64,000 bases of DNA from Exophiala sp. HKRS030 (Eukaryota > Ascomycota > Eurotiomycetes > Chaetothyriales > Herpotrichiellaceae). A program made the position numbers and the translations under genes. Of the stretch, positions 1 to 9,713 are shown piece after piece. The stretch spans positions 6,696,001 to 6,760,000 of the forward strand of contig JAHWDD010000001.1 of assembly GCA_023897205.1 (NCBI GenBank), written 5' to 3'. The notes below the pieces were generated by a model. The model had not been told where the DNA came from and did no database searches. It saw only the letters and a program-made list of their open reading frames with translations. Each line of letters begins with the position of its first letter. Within the stretch, counting starts at the first letter, position 1.

Positions 1-426
1 AGGGCGATGCTCGCGGTAATTCTGCAGCAACCTCTGAGCTCTATTGACACGCTGCCTCCAGGAAGTGCTATGGGCGCATTGATTGTTTCAGTTCAGCGTA
101 CGAATTCAGAACTTTCCCAGTCCTTGACTGTGACACCTGTTTCTCTAGCAACTATTGAAGATGCATCCAGACTTACGGGGTGGGTAAACCCATTACAAGC
201 CCTTAGATCACGAGCAAACACCGAGTTCTCAAAAGTAGGTAAATGGATGGCCCGAAAGAAGGAGTTGAATGGTGCAGACCTTGGGCACACGAATTCAGAC
301 AGTGATACTAGGAGCGACATCACCATTGTGGGCCACAACAGCCAGACGACAATGTATCTACAGGGCCGACATATGATGTTTGAGGTCGAATCAACTCCGG
401 AGGAACAAGAATGGTGCATAGGGTAG
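1..426 (+). CDS. C-terminal part of an unknown protein (5' end outside window)
   Basis: An open frame enters from the left edge and ends in TAG at 424-426, giving about 140 residues. The frame is open back to base 1, so the true start lies upstream. The tail is polar, with a basic patch (WMARKKEL), an acidic/serine stretch and a tryptophan near the end (EEQEWCIG). I see no signal peptide, membrane segment or catalytic motif and do not recognise the family. The codon content looks coding, and the antisense frame over the same bases is its shadow. Confidence 0.5.
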   Translation, partial: RAMLAVILQQPLSSIDTLPPGSAMGALIVSVQRTNSELSQSLTVTPVSLATIEDASRLTGWVNPLQALRSRANTEFSKVGKWMARKKELNGADLGHTNSDSDTRSDITIVGHNSQTTMYLQGRHMMFEVESTPEEQEWCIG

Positions 427-1084
427 TCTGTACGGCTCGATAGGTTGAACAGTTGCCGGTTACACGTCTACGTCCGCCGCGCCTGGGTCAATATCTTGAG
501 ATGTACCAACAGGGCCCGGTACACTAAACTCAGCGAGGCCCGGCGCAAGAAGGCCAACAGAACCCAGTGCACTAAGGCCTGCGAGACCCGATACATTAAA
601 GCCCGCAGCACTACACCGAGGCACGAGCCCTGGTATTGGCGAAAGCGATTATACTCGTCGTCCCTCTGCGGGCAACCAAAAGGTCTAGAAATCAATCGAT
701 CAATCAATCAGACATGAGGATATCAGAAGTCTCATCAAGTACTTCCTTGTCCAGGCAGTACAGCAATGTATCACGTGCTTCCTAGGACTCCTACGTTATT
801 GGCTTGGCACTGCATGTGGCTGCGGGACAGAGGCCAGTGCAACAGTGACTCGTTGCGACTCATAATTTTTACCCCAGACTTTAAAGGCATAGGTACAAAT
901 TCAATCAAGACCCCGTTCGCATGACTGCCCACCTGTCTTCCTTCCTATGTGTTCATTGAGCTCTTGCCCTCGATAAAACCATAACGCTTCATTTATTCCC
1001 ACGCCGAAAGGCCCGTCATCGAAAATACTGATCAGGTCGACCCTGTTACGCCCTCCTGTTTGGAGACGGCTCCCTCGTTTCAAC
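427..1084. other. Spacer with a 24-bp tandem repeat
   Basis: Intergenic DNA between the left-edge gene and the small gene at 1085. It holds the 24-bp imperfect tandem repeat described separately and an ATCA microsatellite near 692-712. A frame of about 90 codons crosses the repeat, but it has no ATG start and I do not call it a gene. Confidence 0.6.
515..610. repeat. Imperfect 24-bp tandem repeat, 4 units
   Basis: Four units of exactly 24 bp start at 515, 539, 563 and 587. Each begins CCCGG, CCCAG or CCCGA, followed by a variant of TACACTAAA-GCC and a GCGAG/CAGA end. Because 24 is divisible by three, one plus-strand frame reads as an eight-residue Arg/Lys-rich repeat (units ARYTKLSE, ARRKKANR, TQCTKACE, TRYIKARS). 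That frame has no ATG start, so a minisatellite is the simpler reading. Confidence 0.75.
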
Positions 1085-1382
1085 ATGGCTTTCAATGCTG
1101 CTTCTCACAACCCCAGTACTTTCTCCCTTGAACCCGAGATACAGCTAAATATACTAATGCCTCTCTACAGCTGGCGACCCAACCGGCTCTCCTTCTGGTC
1201 CTCCTCCGCCTGTATCCTCTGAACTCACATCAAAGATCCAGGATGGTGCCAAAAAGGATTCCCTTGGCCAGAACGTACCTGGTCAAGATAAGCTGAAAAA
1301 TAATGATGGACAAACTGTTATTGGCGAAGCAGGAAAAGAGAAGACTGCTAAAGAAAGTACGCAAAATGACGGTCAATCATGA
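1085..1382 (+). CDS. Small disordered hydrophilic protein
   Basis: Two exons, 1085-1115 and 1171-1382, joined over a 55-nt intron (GTACTT...CTCTACAG, with a TACTAAT branch point at about 1152-1158). The product is 80 residues: a short N-terminus, a Pro/Gly stretch, then a Lys/Asp/Asn/Gly-rich tail ending in DGQS. No membrane segment or fold is visible. The pattern recalls small stress or conidiation proteins, but I do not recognise a family. It ends only 210 bp before the first ATG of VAS1 on the same strand, so it could share that transcript's leader region. Confidence 0.6.
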
Positions 1383-1592
1383 AATTGACTGAACCCTCCC
1401 TCCAGCCACATCGCCAGAAATGAATCACAAAGATCAAGTACCGGAACGCCGAAAGCATATGGTGTGTAACTGGGAAAGTGATGTGCACCTTCAATAGTGA
1501 TCAAATCCGTAGGAAATCTTCCTATTCCCAATAAACTTTTCATCCAACCAACAGTCGTTGCCTCTTCTGCTGAGATTCTCAAAAGTCTGACT

Positions 1593-4500
1593 ATGATGCC
1601 CTCTGCAGTTGAAAAAGATCGCAAGAAAGCTGAGAAGCTCGCTAAGTTCCAGGAGAAGCAGTCGAAAAAGCAAACAACACCTGCCGCTGAGCCCAAGGCT
1701 GCTAAAGAGAAGAAGGTGAAGAAGACCGCTGCCGTTGACGCATACGAACCGCAAAAGATAGAGGCCGATAGATATCAGTGGTGGGAGAGCAAAGATCTGT
1801 TCAAGCCCCAGTTCACGAAGGATGGCAAGATCAAGCCAGAGGGTAAATTCGTTATTCCGATACCACCTCCCAACGTCACAGGCTCACTACATATGGGTCA
1901 TGCCCTCACCAATGCCTTACAAGATACCATGATTCGACACGCAAGAATGCAGGGCAAAACGACTGCTTGGATACCCGGCTGTGATCATGCTGGCATCGCT
2001 ACCCAGTCCGTCGTGGAAAAGATGGTTTACAAAACCGAAGGAAAGACCCGACATGATCTGGGAAGAGAGCGACTTTTGGAAAAGATCTGGTCATGGAAAG
2101 AAAAATATCATGGCAATATCACAAACCAATTGAAACGTTTGGGAGGCTCCATGGACTGGTCAAGAGAGGCATTCACCATGGATGACAATTTGTCGCTTGC
2201 CGTCAGAAAAACCTTCATCGACCTATATGAGGAGGGAACCATCTATCGGGCTAATAGGCTTGTGAATTGGTGCTCAGCTCTCAGCACCTCCTTGTCCAAC
2301 TTGGAAGTAGACAACAAAGAGTTGAGTGGCCGCACCAAGCTGAAAGTACCTGGATACGACAAGATGATCGAGTTTGGGGTACTCACGTATTTCAAGTACC
2401 CCATTGACAATGGCGATGCAGCGACCAAGACCTCCACCTCTGCAGATCGATACAAGAACCATGAATTTATCGAAATTGCAACAACCCGTCCAGAAACTAT
2501 GTTAGGTGACACAGCCATTGCTGTACACCCTGCCGATGAGCGTTACAAGAGTCTTGTAGGCAAATATGCACTTCATCCATTCCTGCCTGATCGAAAGATC
2601 ATTATTATTGCAGATGAGGAAGTTGAGCAGGACTTCGGTACTGGCGCTGTGAAGATCACGCCTGCTCATGACACCAATGATTTCAACAAAGGAAAAAAGC
2701 ACAATTTAGAGTTCATCAACATCCTCAATGACGATGGTACTTTGAATGAGAATGCTGGCCCTTACGCCGGCCAAAAGCGTTTCGATGTACGTTACGCAGT
2801 GATCAATGACCTCAAAGCGCTAGGTCTTTATTCTAAGCAAGAAGACAATGCCATGACTATCCCGATGTGTCAAAGAAGCAAGGATGTGGTAGAGCCAGTC
2901 CTGAAGCCTCAGTGGTGGATGAGGATGACTGAAATGGCTCAAGAAGCAGATGCTGCAGTACTCGACGGCAGGATCAAGATCAAGCCTGAAAGTGAGGCAC
3001 GTCGTTTCCATTCCTGGATGCAAAACATCCAAGACTGGTGCATATCTCGACAATTGTGGTGGGGTCACCGAGCGCCTGCTTACTTTATTGAGCTGGAAGA
3101 TGGTTCAAGTGACAACGCCGAAGGCAAATACTGGGTAGCTGCATATGATGAAGATGAGGCGCGGTCCAAAGCTGAAAAGAAATTTCCCAATCAGAAATTC
3201 ACCTTGTCTTGGGACGAGGATGTGCTCGATACATGGTTCTCGAGTGGCTTATGGCCCTTCTCGACACTTGGCTGGCCGAAGAAGACTTCTGACCTGCGAG
3301 AGCTTTATCCAACGTCTATGCTGGAGACCGGATGGGACATCATCTTCTTTTGGGTGGCTCGAATGATAATGCTTGGCATCAAATTGACTGGAGACGTACC
3401 CTTCACCGAAGTCTATTGCCATTCCTTGATTCGAGACGCTGAAGGAAGAAAAATGTCAAAATCTCTTGGTAATGTCGTCGATCCTCTGGACATCATTCGA
3501 GGCATTACACTGGAGGATCTCCATAAGACGCTCTATTCTGGAAACTTGGATCCTGCAGAAATCGAACGTGCCAAAGCATATCAAAAATCTGCGTTTCCTA
3601 AGGGCATCGAAGAGTGTGGTGCAGATGCACTAAGATTCACCCTCGTCAACTATACGACTGGAGGCGGTGACATTGCCTTTGACATTCGAGAAATTGAGGC
3701 TAAGCGAAGGTTTTGTAATAAGATCTACCAAGCCACAAATTTTGCTCTAGGAAGATTGGGAGATGACTTCGTTCCTGACGCGACACTTACCGACAATAAA
3801 CCCAAGTCCTTGGTCGAGAAGTGGATCCTCCATCGACTCAATGCCGCAACCAAGGAAATCAACGAGGCTATGGAGAAACGCGAATTTTCTGTTGTGGCCG
3901 GAACGCTCTATCAGTACTGGTTCAATGTTCTGTGCGACACCTTTATCGAGAACTCAAAATCTATCCTGACTGCCGAGGCTTCAGAAGAGGAGAGGAAATC
4001 CGCACAGCAGACTCTGTATACTGCCCTCGAAGGTGGTCTTTTACTGATGCATCCACTCATGCCTTTCCTTACAGAACACCTATGGCAGAAGTTACCCCGT
4101 CGTCAAGGCGACAAGACTGAAAGTATTATGATTGCCAAGTTTCCAATATTTACAGAATTGCTGGAGTCTTCGGCGGCGGCAGAGGAATATGAATTTATTA
4201 TGGATGTTGCTTCTGGTGTGCGAAGTTTGTTGTCTCAATATGGATTCAAAGAACCTGGAGACGTTCTCATCCAGACCTACTCCGACTCTGCTTTCAAGAC
4301 GGCTTCAGAACAGAGAACAGCGATTAAATCACTTGGTGGAAAATATGCTGGAGAGATCGAGATTCTTGCACCCAGCCCCGATTCGCTCCCACCCGCCGGA
4401 TGCGCACTACAGAGTATCAACGCAGATGCTGCAGTATATCTGAAGATTCTCGGACGTATCGATGTAGACGAGGAATTGAAGAAGCGTGAAAAGGGGATTG

Positions 4501-4676
4501 AAGATGCTAAAGCCAAGTTGGAGAAGAGCAAGAAGATCGTCAGTGGTGCAGGTTGGGCCAAAGCCAGCAAAGAAACCAGACAGAAAGAAGAAGAGAAGCT
4601 GGCGGATGCCGAGAGTGAAGTGCAACGATTACAAGAGGCATTGAAAGATTTGGAGAGATTGAAGCTCGAAGGCTAG
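1593..4676 (+). CDS. VAS1: Valyl-tRNA synthetase (cytosolic and probably mitochondrial)
   Basis: Class I synthetase that charges tRNA-Val. From the ATG at 1593 it is 1027 residues in one exon. Visible are a Lys/Ala-rich fungal N-terminus (about 1-55), the HIGH motif as HMGH (about 100-103), the CP1 editing insertion (TTRPETMLGDTAIAVHP), the KMSKS motif intact at about 620-624, an anticodon-binding helical region, and a C-terminal coiled coil of the ValRS tRNA-binding-arm type. The ATG pair at 1593/1596 has A at -3. The frame stays open upstream to a stop at 1479-1481 without another ATG. In yeast one VAS1 gene makes both isoforms, so a mitochondrial form here would need a spliced leader exon or a non-AUG start. 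Identity is certain; the exact N-terminus is not. Confidence 0.96.
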   Translation: MMPSAVEKDRKKAEKLAKFQEKQSKKQTTPAAEPKAAKEKKVKKTAAVDAYEPQKIEADRYQWWESKDLFKPQFTKDGKIKPEGKFVIPIPPPNVTGSLHMGHALTNALQDTMIRHARMQGKTTAWIPGCDHAGIATQSVVEKMVYKTEGKTRHDLGRERLLEKIWSWKEKYHGNITNQLKRLGGSMDWSREAFTMDDNLSLAVRKTFIDLYEEGTIYRANRLVNWCSALSTSLSNLEVDNKELSGRTKLKVPGYDKMIEFGVLTYFKYPIDNGDAATKTSTSADRYKNHEFIEIATTRPETMLGDTAIAVHPADERYKSLVGKYALHPFLPDRKIIIIADEEVEQDFGTGAVKITPAHDTNDFNKGKKHNLEFINILNDDGTLNENAGPYAGQKRFDVRYAVINDLKALGLYSKQEDNAMTIPMCQRSKDVVEPVLKPQWWMRMTEMAQEADAAVLDGRIKIKPESEARRFHSWMQNIQDWCISRQLWWGHRAPAYFIELEDGSSDNAEGKYWVAAYDEDEARSKAEKKFPNQKFTLSWDEDVLDTWFSSGLWPFSTLGWPKKTSDLRELYPTSMLETGWDIIFFWVARMIMLGIKLTGDVPFTEVYCHSLIRDAEGRKMSKSLGNVVDPLDIIRGITLEDLHKTLYSGNLDPAEIERAKAYQKSAFPKGIEECGADALRFTLVNYTTGGGDIAFDIREIEAKRRFCNKIYQATNFALGRLGDDFVPDATLTDNKPKSLVEKWILHRLNAATKEINEAMEKREFSVVAGTLYQYWFNVLCDTFIENSKSILTAEASEEERKSAQQTLYTALEGGLLLMHPLMPFLTEHLWQKLPRRQGDKTESIMIAKFPIFTELLESSAAAEEYEFIMDVASGVRSLLSQYGFKEPGDVLIQTYSDSAFKTASEQRTAIKSLGGKYAGEIEILAPSPDSLPPAGCALQSINADAAVYLKILGRIDVDEELKKREKGIEDAKAKLEKSKKIVSGAGWAKASKETRQKEEEKLADAESEVQRLQEALKDLERLKLEG

Positions 4677-5741
4677 AACTATCGGCTTTTTAGAGGGTTG
4701 TTACTGCTATCTGCGAGATTGATGTGTGTGATTAGGTGGATTTGCAAGTAGAGGGACACGCCGTTCATTCGAATATACCTCGTGCGAGGTCATTCGCTAT
4801 TCACAAACATCATGATCTGCGAAACCCACGTGACCCATCCTCGATCGCATTGAAACAACTCGGCAAATTGCAAGTGCATATTAAGCGAGTCGATAGGCCG
4901 GGGATCTGATGTTTACAAAGAAAGTTGCACGGTGCAAAGTAATCAAGCAGTATCAAAGCATATCGAATCCGAACACTAAGTTCCGAGTGCCAACTTCGAC
5001 CGATTATACCCTCGGCACACATTCAGGAGATCGTCCGCTCGGCGACAAGGTTTGCACAACTTTGAACGTCCGTGATTGGCTCCCGCGCTGATACTGACGA
5101 CTCTGTCACAACTCCGCCTTGAGTCGAGCTCACTGACGGAAAAGACGTTGCATGGTCGTCGACTTCAGGACCAAGCACCCAAAAGCCCGGGACCCAGAAT
5201 GATCTCACGTCGGCCGAGTCCGGACATGGAGCAAAAGGTTTGATATGGGATTACACTACTCGTCTAGTGCAACTCCTAGGTATCGGTGATTGGAAATCAA
5301 GCGGGGGAAAGGGACGATTGCACCACTTGCACGCCATGGTCCTCAAGTCTCTCGCTCCTGCCTTTTGGCGTGGTGGGATTCTGAAATCCACGGTCGTCGC
5401 TTCCTAATTGCCGAAAATCAATGCAAAGCGTGCCTGCCCACTTTGATTATTGACATTTCTTCATCTTGGATATTCCATGTTGAATACTTCCTTTCCTCTC
5501 GCCTTTCCCACGCTTTACACCCAACGTCTTTTCGCCGTCCGTCAAGCCATCTCTTTTTGTACTGCCCGAAGGAGCAAAATCATCTCGATCAATCCTGTAA
5601 GTCATCCTGAAAGTCAGCCTCGTGCTATGACAGCTACATCGACCCCGCCAACCAGAGCAAGGCTTCAGTACAGTGGCTGATATAAGGTACCGACTTCCTC
5701 AGCGTAGATACGTCGTCGTGACGCCAACCTCAACCAACACA
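4677..5741. promoter_or_regulatory. Spacer and promoter of the MDR reductase, with a likely 5'-UTR intron
   Basis: About 1.06 kb without a supported coding region. A pyrimidine-rich stretch at about 5450-5590 is typical of a fungal core promoter. GTAAGT at 5597 and TTCCTCAG ending at 5702 could bound a roughly 106-nt intron in the 5' leader of the reductase that starts at 5742. Confidence 0.45.
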
Positions 5742-6990
5742 ATGTCCAAAACTTTCAAATCAGCCCATGTCTTTAAAGGCGACAAGGGTCAACTTGATGT
5801 CCAACTTCAGGACAAGCCATTTCCCACTCAATTGGAGCCAACCCAGGTGTTGATCAAGGTATGTTAGTGGACGTCGCAATGATCGGAGGGTATATTGGAT
5901 TCCCCATTTCCCTAACCGCAACAAGTGGTTAATTCTCCCTTGTGTCCTGTTGCCCTCCTGGATGCATCACTCCACTGTATCCCCAAGCTCTCGAAACGCT
6001 CCTGACCACCTTTGATAGGTCATTGTCTCCGGCACTAACCCCAAGGACTGGAAATATCCATTGTTCTTCGCTGCGGCTTCTGGCTTAAATACCGGCGATG
6101 ATATTGCTGGTGTCGTCCACTCAGTAGGATCTGCTGTGACAGAGTTTCATCCAGGTGATCGTGTAGCGGCGTTCCACGAGATGGGCAAACCCTATGGATC
6201 TTTCGCCGAATATGCCATTGCCTGGGAAAAGTCGACTTTTCACATTCCTAAAGGCACGAGTTATGAGGAAGCAGCCACTATCCCTCTCGCCGCTATGACA
6301 TCGGTTGTTGGATTGTTCGCCCGTCTGGGACTACCGGAGCCATGGGTCAAGGCATCGCAAGCCGGTGACGATGCCCGGAAAGGCGGTGTCATTGTTTATG
6401 GCGCTGCAGGCGCCGTGGGCGCGTTTGCTGTGAAACTGCTTGTGCATGCCAACATTCACCCAATCATCACGGTCGCGGGTAATGGCATCAAGTTTGTTGA
6501 AGGCTTGATTGACAAAAGCAAAGGCGACGTAGTTATCGATTACCGTCAGGGCGATGATGCCGTCGTCAAAGCATTGCGTGCCGCAGTCCCATCAGGCCAA
6601 AAGCTCAAATATGCATTTGATGCTGTTAGCGAGAAGGGCTCATACCAGAACATCAGTAAAGTCTTGGATCCAGAAGGCGGACATATCTCCTTGGTACTAC
6701 CCGGCAAGAAGTACGAAGGCATTCCCGAAACTGTGAAGACCACCGTCACCACTGTCGGCAGTGTTCACGGCACTCCAGATGACCTGTCGGATCTCGGCTA
6801 TGCTTGGTTTAGATTGTTCGGTCAAGGCTTGAAGGAAGGCTGGTTCAGCGGCCATCCGCATGAGGTTCTTCCAGGTGGCTTGAGAGGCGTTCAGACGGGC
6901 CTGGAGAATTTGAAGGACGGAAAGGCCAGCGCTGTCAAGTATGTATATCGCATTGAAGAGACTGAAGGGTTGTCAGGAAGTAAAATTTGA
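5742..6990 (+). CDS. MDR-family zinc-independent oxidoreductase (quinone/enoyl reductase type)
   Basis: Two exons, 5742-5858 and 6019-6990, with a 160-nt intron (GTATGT...TTTGATAG); 362 residues. The N-terminal GroES-like fold has the family signature VSGTNPKDWKYP, then GDDIAGVVHSVGSAV and the GDRVAAF turn. The Rossmann half carries YGAAGAVGAFAVKLL, the AAGAVG nucleotide loop expected for NADPH binding. The zinc ligands of alcohol dehydrogenases are absent. The family includes quinone reductases and the trans-acting enoyl reductases and ToxD-like proteins of fungal secondary metabolism; no polyketide synthase lies nearby, so a stand-alone quinone or enone reductase is more likely. The start is the ATG in CACAATGTC; the upstream in-frame extension has no ATG. 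Confidence 0.9.
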
Positions 6991-8371
6991 GCGCGACAAG
7001 GCTGCGAAACTAAACCACGTGCTGTAGGCATCATGGCGAAGCAGTGGTGGATCTTCTGCCAGGGAGGGAGGGAGAGAAAATTGTACATGCATATATCGGG
7101 CTAGCAACATAGACAACTCGGCCAGCAGTGTTCGAAATTCCTCTCAGTCTAGTTAGAACTTGGAATTGTTGAACCCTCTGCACAAAGGCATTGACGACTC
7201 AATCACCCTCCAACATGTTCCGCTTTCAGCCAGTCGACAGCTCGACCCATCGAAAAGTCGAGAGAGGAAGACATGGACACACGTAGCGAAGATGTTGTGA
7301 TTCCATGTTCAGCGCACACCAGGTCGATTGCCAAACTCCTGACAAGATGTCCAACGCCACTATAAAAATCTACGTCGTGGAAAGAAGGCCGGCCATGGTC
7401 GTCATCTTTGACTTTGGGTTATGTGTGCAGTCTTCAAATCGCTTTTCTTCCAGATGGTTTCGCGCCGTAGGAATTGAATACGAAAGGGTCAAGTAGAGCG
7501 AAAAATATTAAGAGGTTTGTGAAAAAAGATGGGTGCATTTTGATTCAGTCCATCGAGGCTATCTATCCATCCTGGCCCGACGAGCACGTTGTGGCCTGCT
7601 TTCTGTTCGAGACTCTTCGTGCCCTCCTCCCAGTAGATAGATGGAAAAGGGCGAAAGAGAAATTTGAACAGGAAAGCCTGCCACCAGTCATCCAGGGCTC
7701 TCCCAGAAATCTCGATGGTCCAAAAAGTGAAATGCACCGTAGGGCATTTTCCCTCTGAAGCGTGGTCGCAGTTGCGTCGTGACCAGCTGTGTCTCTGAGT
7801 CTTACTCCATGACATGAACAAGCCTGAACAGGCAATGCAGAATGTAGAGTAATTAGCATGCATCGTCCTCCGTGTTTCTCTAAAAGTGAGTTTGATTATT
7901 CCGGCGGTCATGCTCTTCCAATGCCTTCTCGCAGTCTATCAGTCGCTCTTTGTGATCTCTCACACGGGTTTGATCCGTGGATGGTCAAGTTATACAAGGT
8001 AATGAAAAGAAAAATAGTTTTATCTGGATCTGTTTGAGTCATTGGAAAATAAAATCGTCTTTTGGGTGTGAAAAGCTGTCTTCACACAATTGGCTTCTTC
8101 CTTCTGCTCCAGCCTCACCGAGATTACCAGAACACGGGGCTTGGAAGGCAAAATCCGATTGATTCGGCGCATGGTCAACATGGTCCGGTCCGGATGTTCA
8201 AGGTTGTCGACTCGCCTCTTGGGGGAAAAGGGGGTATCATATTTTGGTCGCTCTAGATCACGCTGATCGGGCGTACGAACGTCTTATCGTGCAAACTTGT
8301 CGTCGTTGGGAAGCCGGCTCCGAGATCGACAAAATTCTATGCTCAGGGAAAATAAAGTCTTGTCAGAAAAT
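6991..8371. other. Convergent spacer, no supported gene
   Basis: About 1.4 kb between two convergent gene ends. Both strands have open frames up to 140 codons around 7474-7911, but they overlap each other, resemble no family and show no splice or start context. A degraded or very short gene cannot be excluded. Confidence 0.5.
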
Positions 8372-9713
8372 TCAAGCAACTTGAGTCGGTCTTGGAGCGC
8401 GGCGCCCAATTCCTAGAGTATAGGCATTTTTGAGGTCAAGAGTGGCTGTATCAACGTTTAAAGATGACACTGATCCAAGAGGTGAGCCCTTCTCCGGAAC
8501 GGGTGCGCTAGAAGGAAGCGGGTCTGACTTCTTCTCGGGTTCTGCGGATGATGTGGTGAGCGGAGCAGTGGTTGAAGAAAGTGCGGCAGCTGTGGCTGTA
8601 GAAATGGATGTCGTTGTTGAGGCCTTTGCGGTAAGAGGTGGTAGTGGTGCAGCCGGACCAGCGGGTTCGGACTGAGTGGTTGCTGCAGTGGTAGTGGAGG
8701 ATGCAGGGGCGGATGAAGAAGTTGTGGTCGTGGCAGAGGCAGTGGTAGTGGTGGCGGTTGTAGTTGTACTTGCAGCTGGCGGGGCGTTTGGCTTAGGAGG
8801 AACAGCCGCTACTTCGCTAGGGACGGCCGCGTTAGAAGGTACACTGAGAGAACTTGAAACAATCGTACCAGAAGAAGCTGTGAGAGAAATGTCAGTAAGG
8901 GAGTGTTATCTCAGAGGAACCATGATATAAACTCACTTGCAGCTGGAGCGGGTGCCGGTCCTGCGACAGTAACGCCAGTCTTGACTGCGTCGGCAGCTGG
9001 GATTGAAGAACGACCAGGCTTGAAGTCAGGTAGGACCGTGGTGAAGATAGGAGCATCTCCAATTGGCCAAGGCCATTGTGGAACACCTTGGCTGAAAGGA
9101 GGTGGAGTTCCACCATTGCACCAACAACCAGGAGGAGCGTACTGCCATTGAGTGACATGCACGGTGGCAACAGATGTGCATGGTGCTGCAGCGGTGACGG
9201 TGGTCTAGATTCACAATATCAGTATCCCGCCTTGTGGTCGACGTTGGTCTTGACAAGGCATGCTTACTGGATGGACCGAGGTTACAGTCACCTTCTCTCC
9301 ATCCTTGACGCTGGTCACAGTCACGGTAACAGCGGCAGGTGGAGGAGGCTTTGCTCCTTCCTTGGTGATGGTAACGGTAACTGGAGGCACCTCTACGTTC
9401 TTGATGATTGTAGTGACGACGGCGACGGGTGGAACGTATGTAGAGGGAGCAGGATGAGAAGGCTGTGACTGCCAATTATTCCAATTGGAGCCACCTTGTT
9501 GACCATTGCCACCGTTCCATCCCGACGGAGGGCCACCTTGACCGCCCCAGCCGCCTTGGCCTTGATCACCACCATCACCACCCAAATGACCATCAGCCAT
9601 TACCTGTCATCAAAGTTAGCTGTTGTGATACAGGAGTCGGGTATTGGCATTCTTACTTGCGCCAGGCAAGCAGCCAGAACTGAAAAAGTGAAAAAGGAGC
9701 GAACAGCCGACAT
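8372..9713 (-). CDS. Secreted Ser/Thr/Ala-rich cell-surface-type protein
   Basis: Four exons on the minus strand: 9657-9713, 9268-9603, 8937-9204 and 8372-8877, with introns of 53, 63 and 59 nt that all begin GTAAG or GTGAG. The lengths sum to 389 codons (388 residues) in frame. Exon 1 is a signal peptide (MSAVRSFFTFSVLAACLAQ). Then come a Gly/Gln/Trp-rich stretch, a Val/Thr repeat region (VPPVTVTIT, VTVTVTSV), a small Cys/Trp/Pro-rich block (PPGCWCNGG, PQWPWPIGDAP) and about 150 residues of Thr/Ser/Ala/Pro-rich sequence expected to be O-glycosylated. The C-terminus is polar (GIGRRAPRPTQVA) with no hydrophobic GPI tail. Likely an extracellular or wall-associated protein; the enzymatic role, if any, is unknown. 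Confidence 0.8.

Noticed and set aside
445..717. Basic 90-codon frame over the 24-bp repeat
   Set aside because: It has no ATG start, no family resemblance, and its composition is explained by the tandem repeat.
7474..7911. Overlapping 94- and 140-codon frames on opposite strands
   Set aside because: Neither has recognisable domains, splice partners or start context; both are likely chance.
8430..8930. Long plus-strand frames rich in Val and Glu
   Set aside because: They are the complement of the Thr/Ser-rich exon of the secreted protein; the low-complexity coding strand leaves the other strand open.
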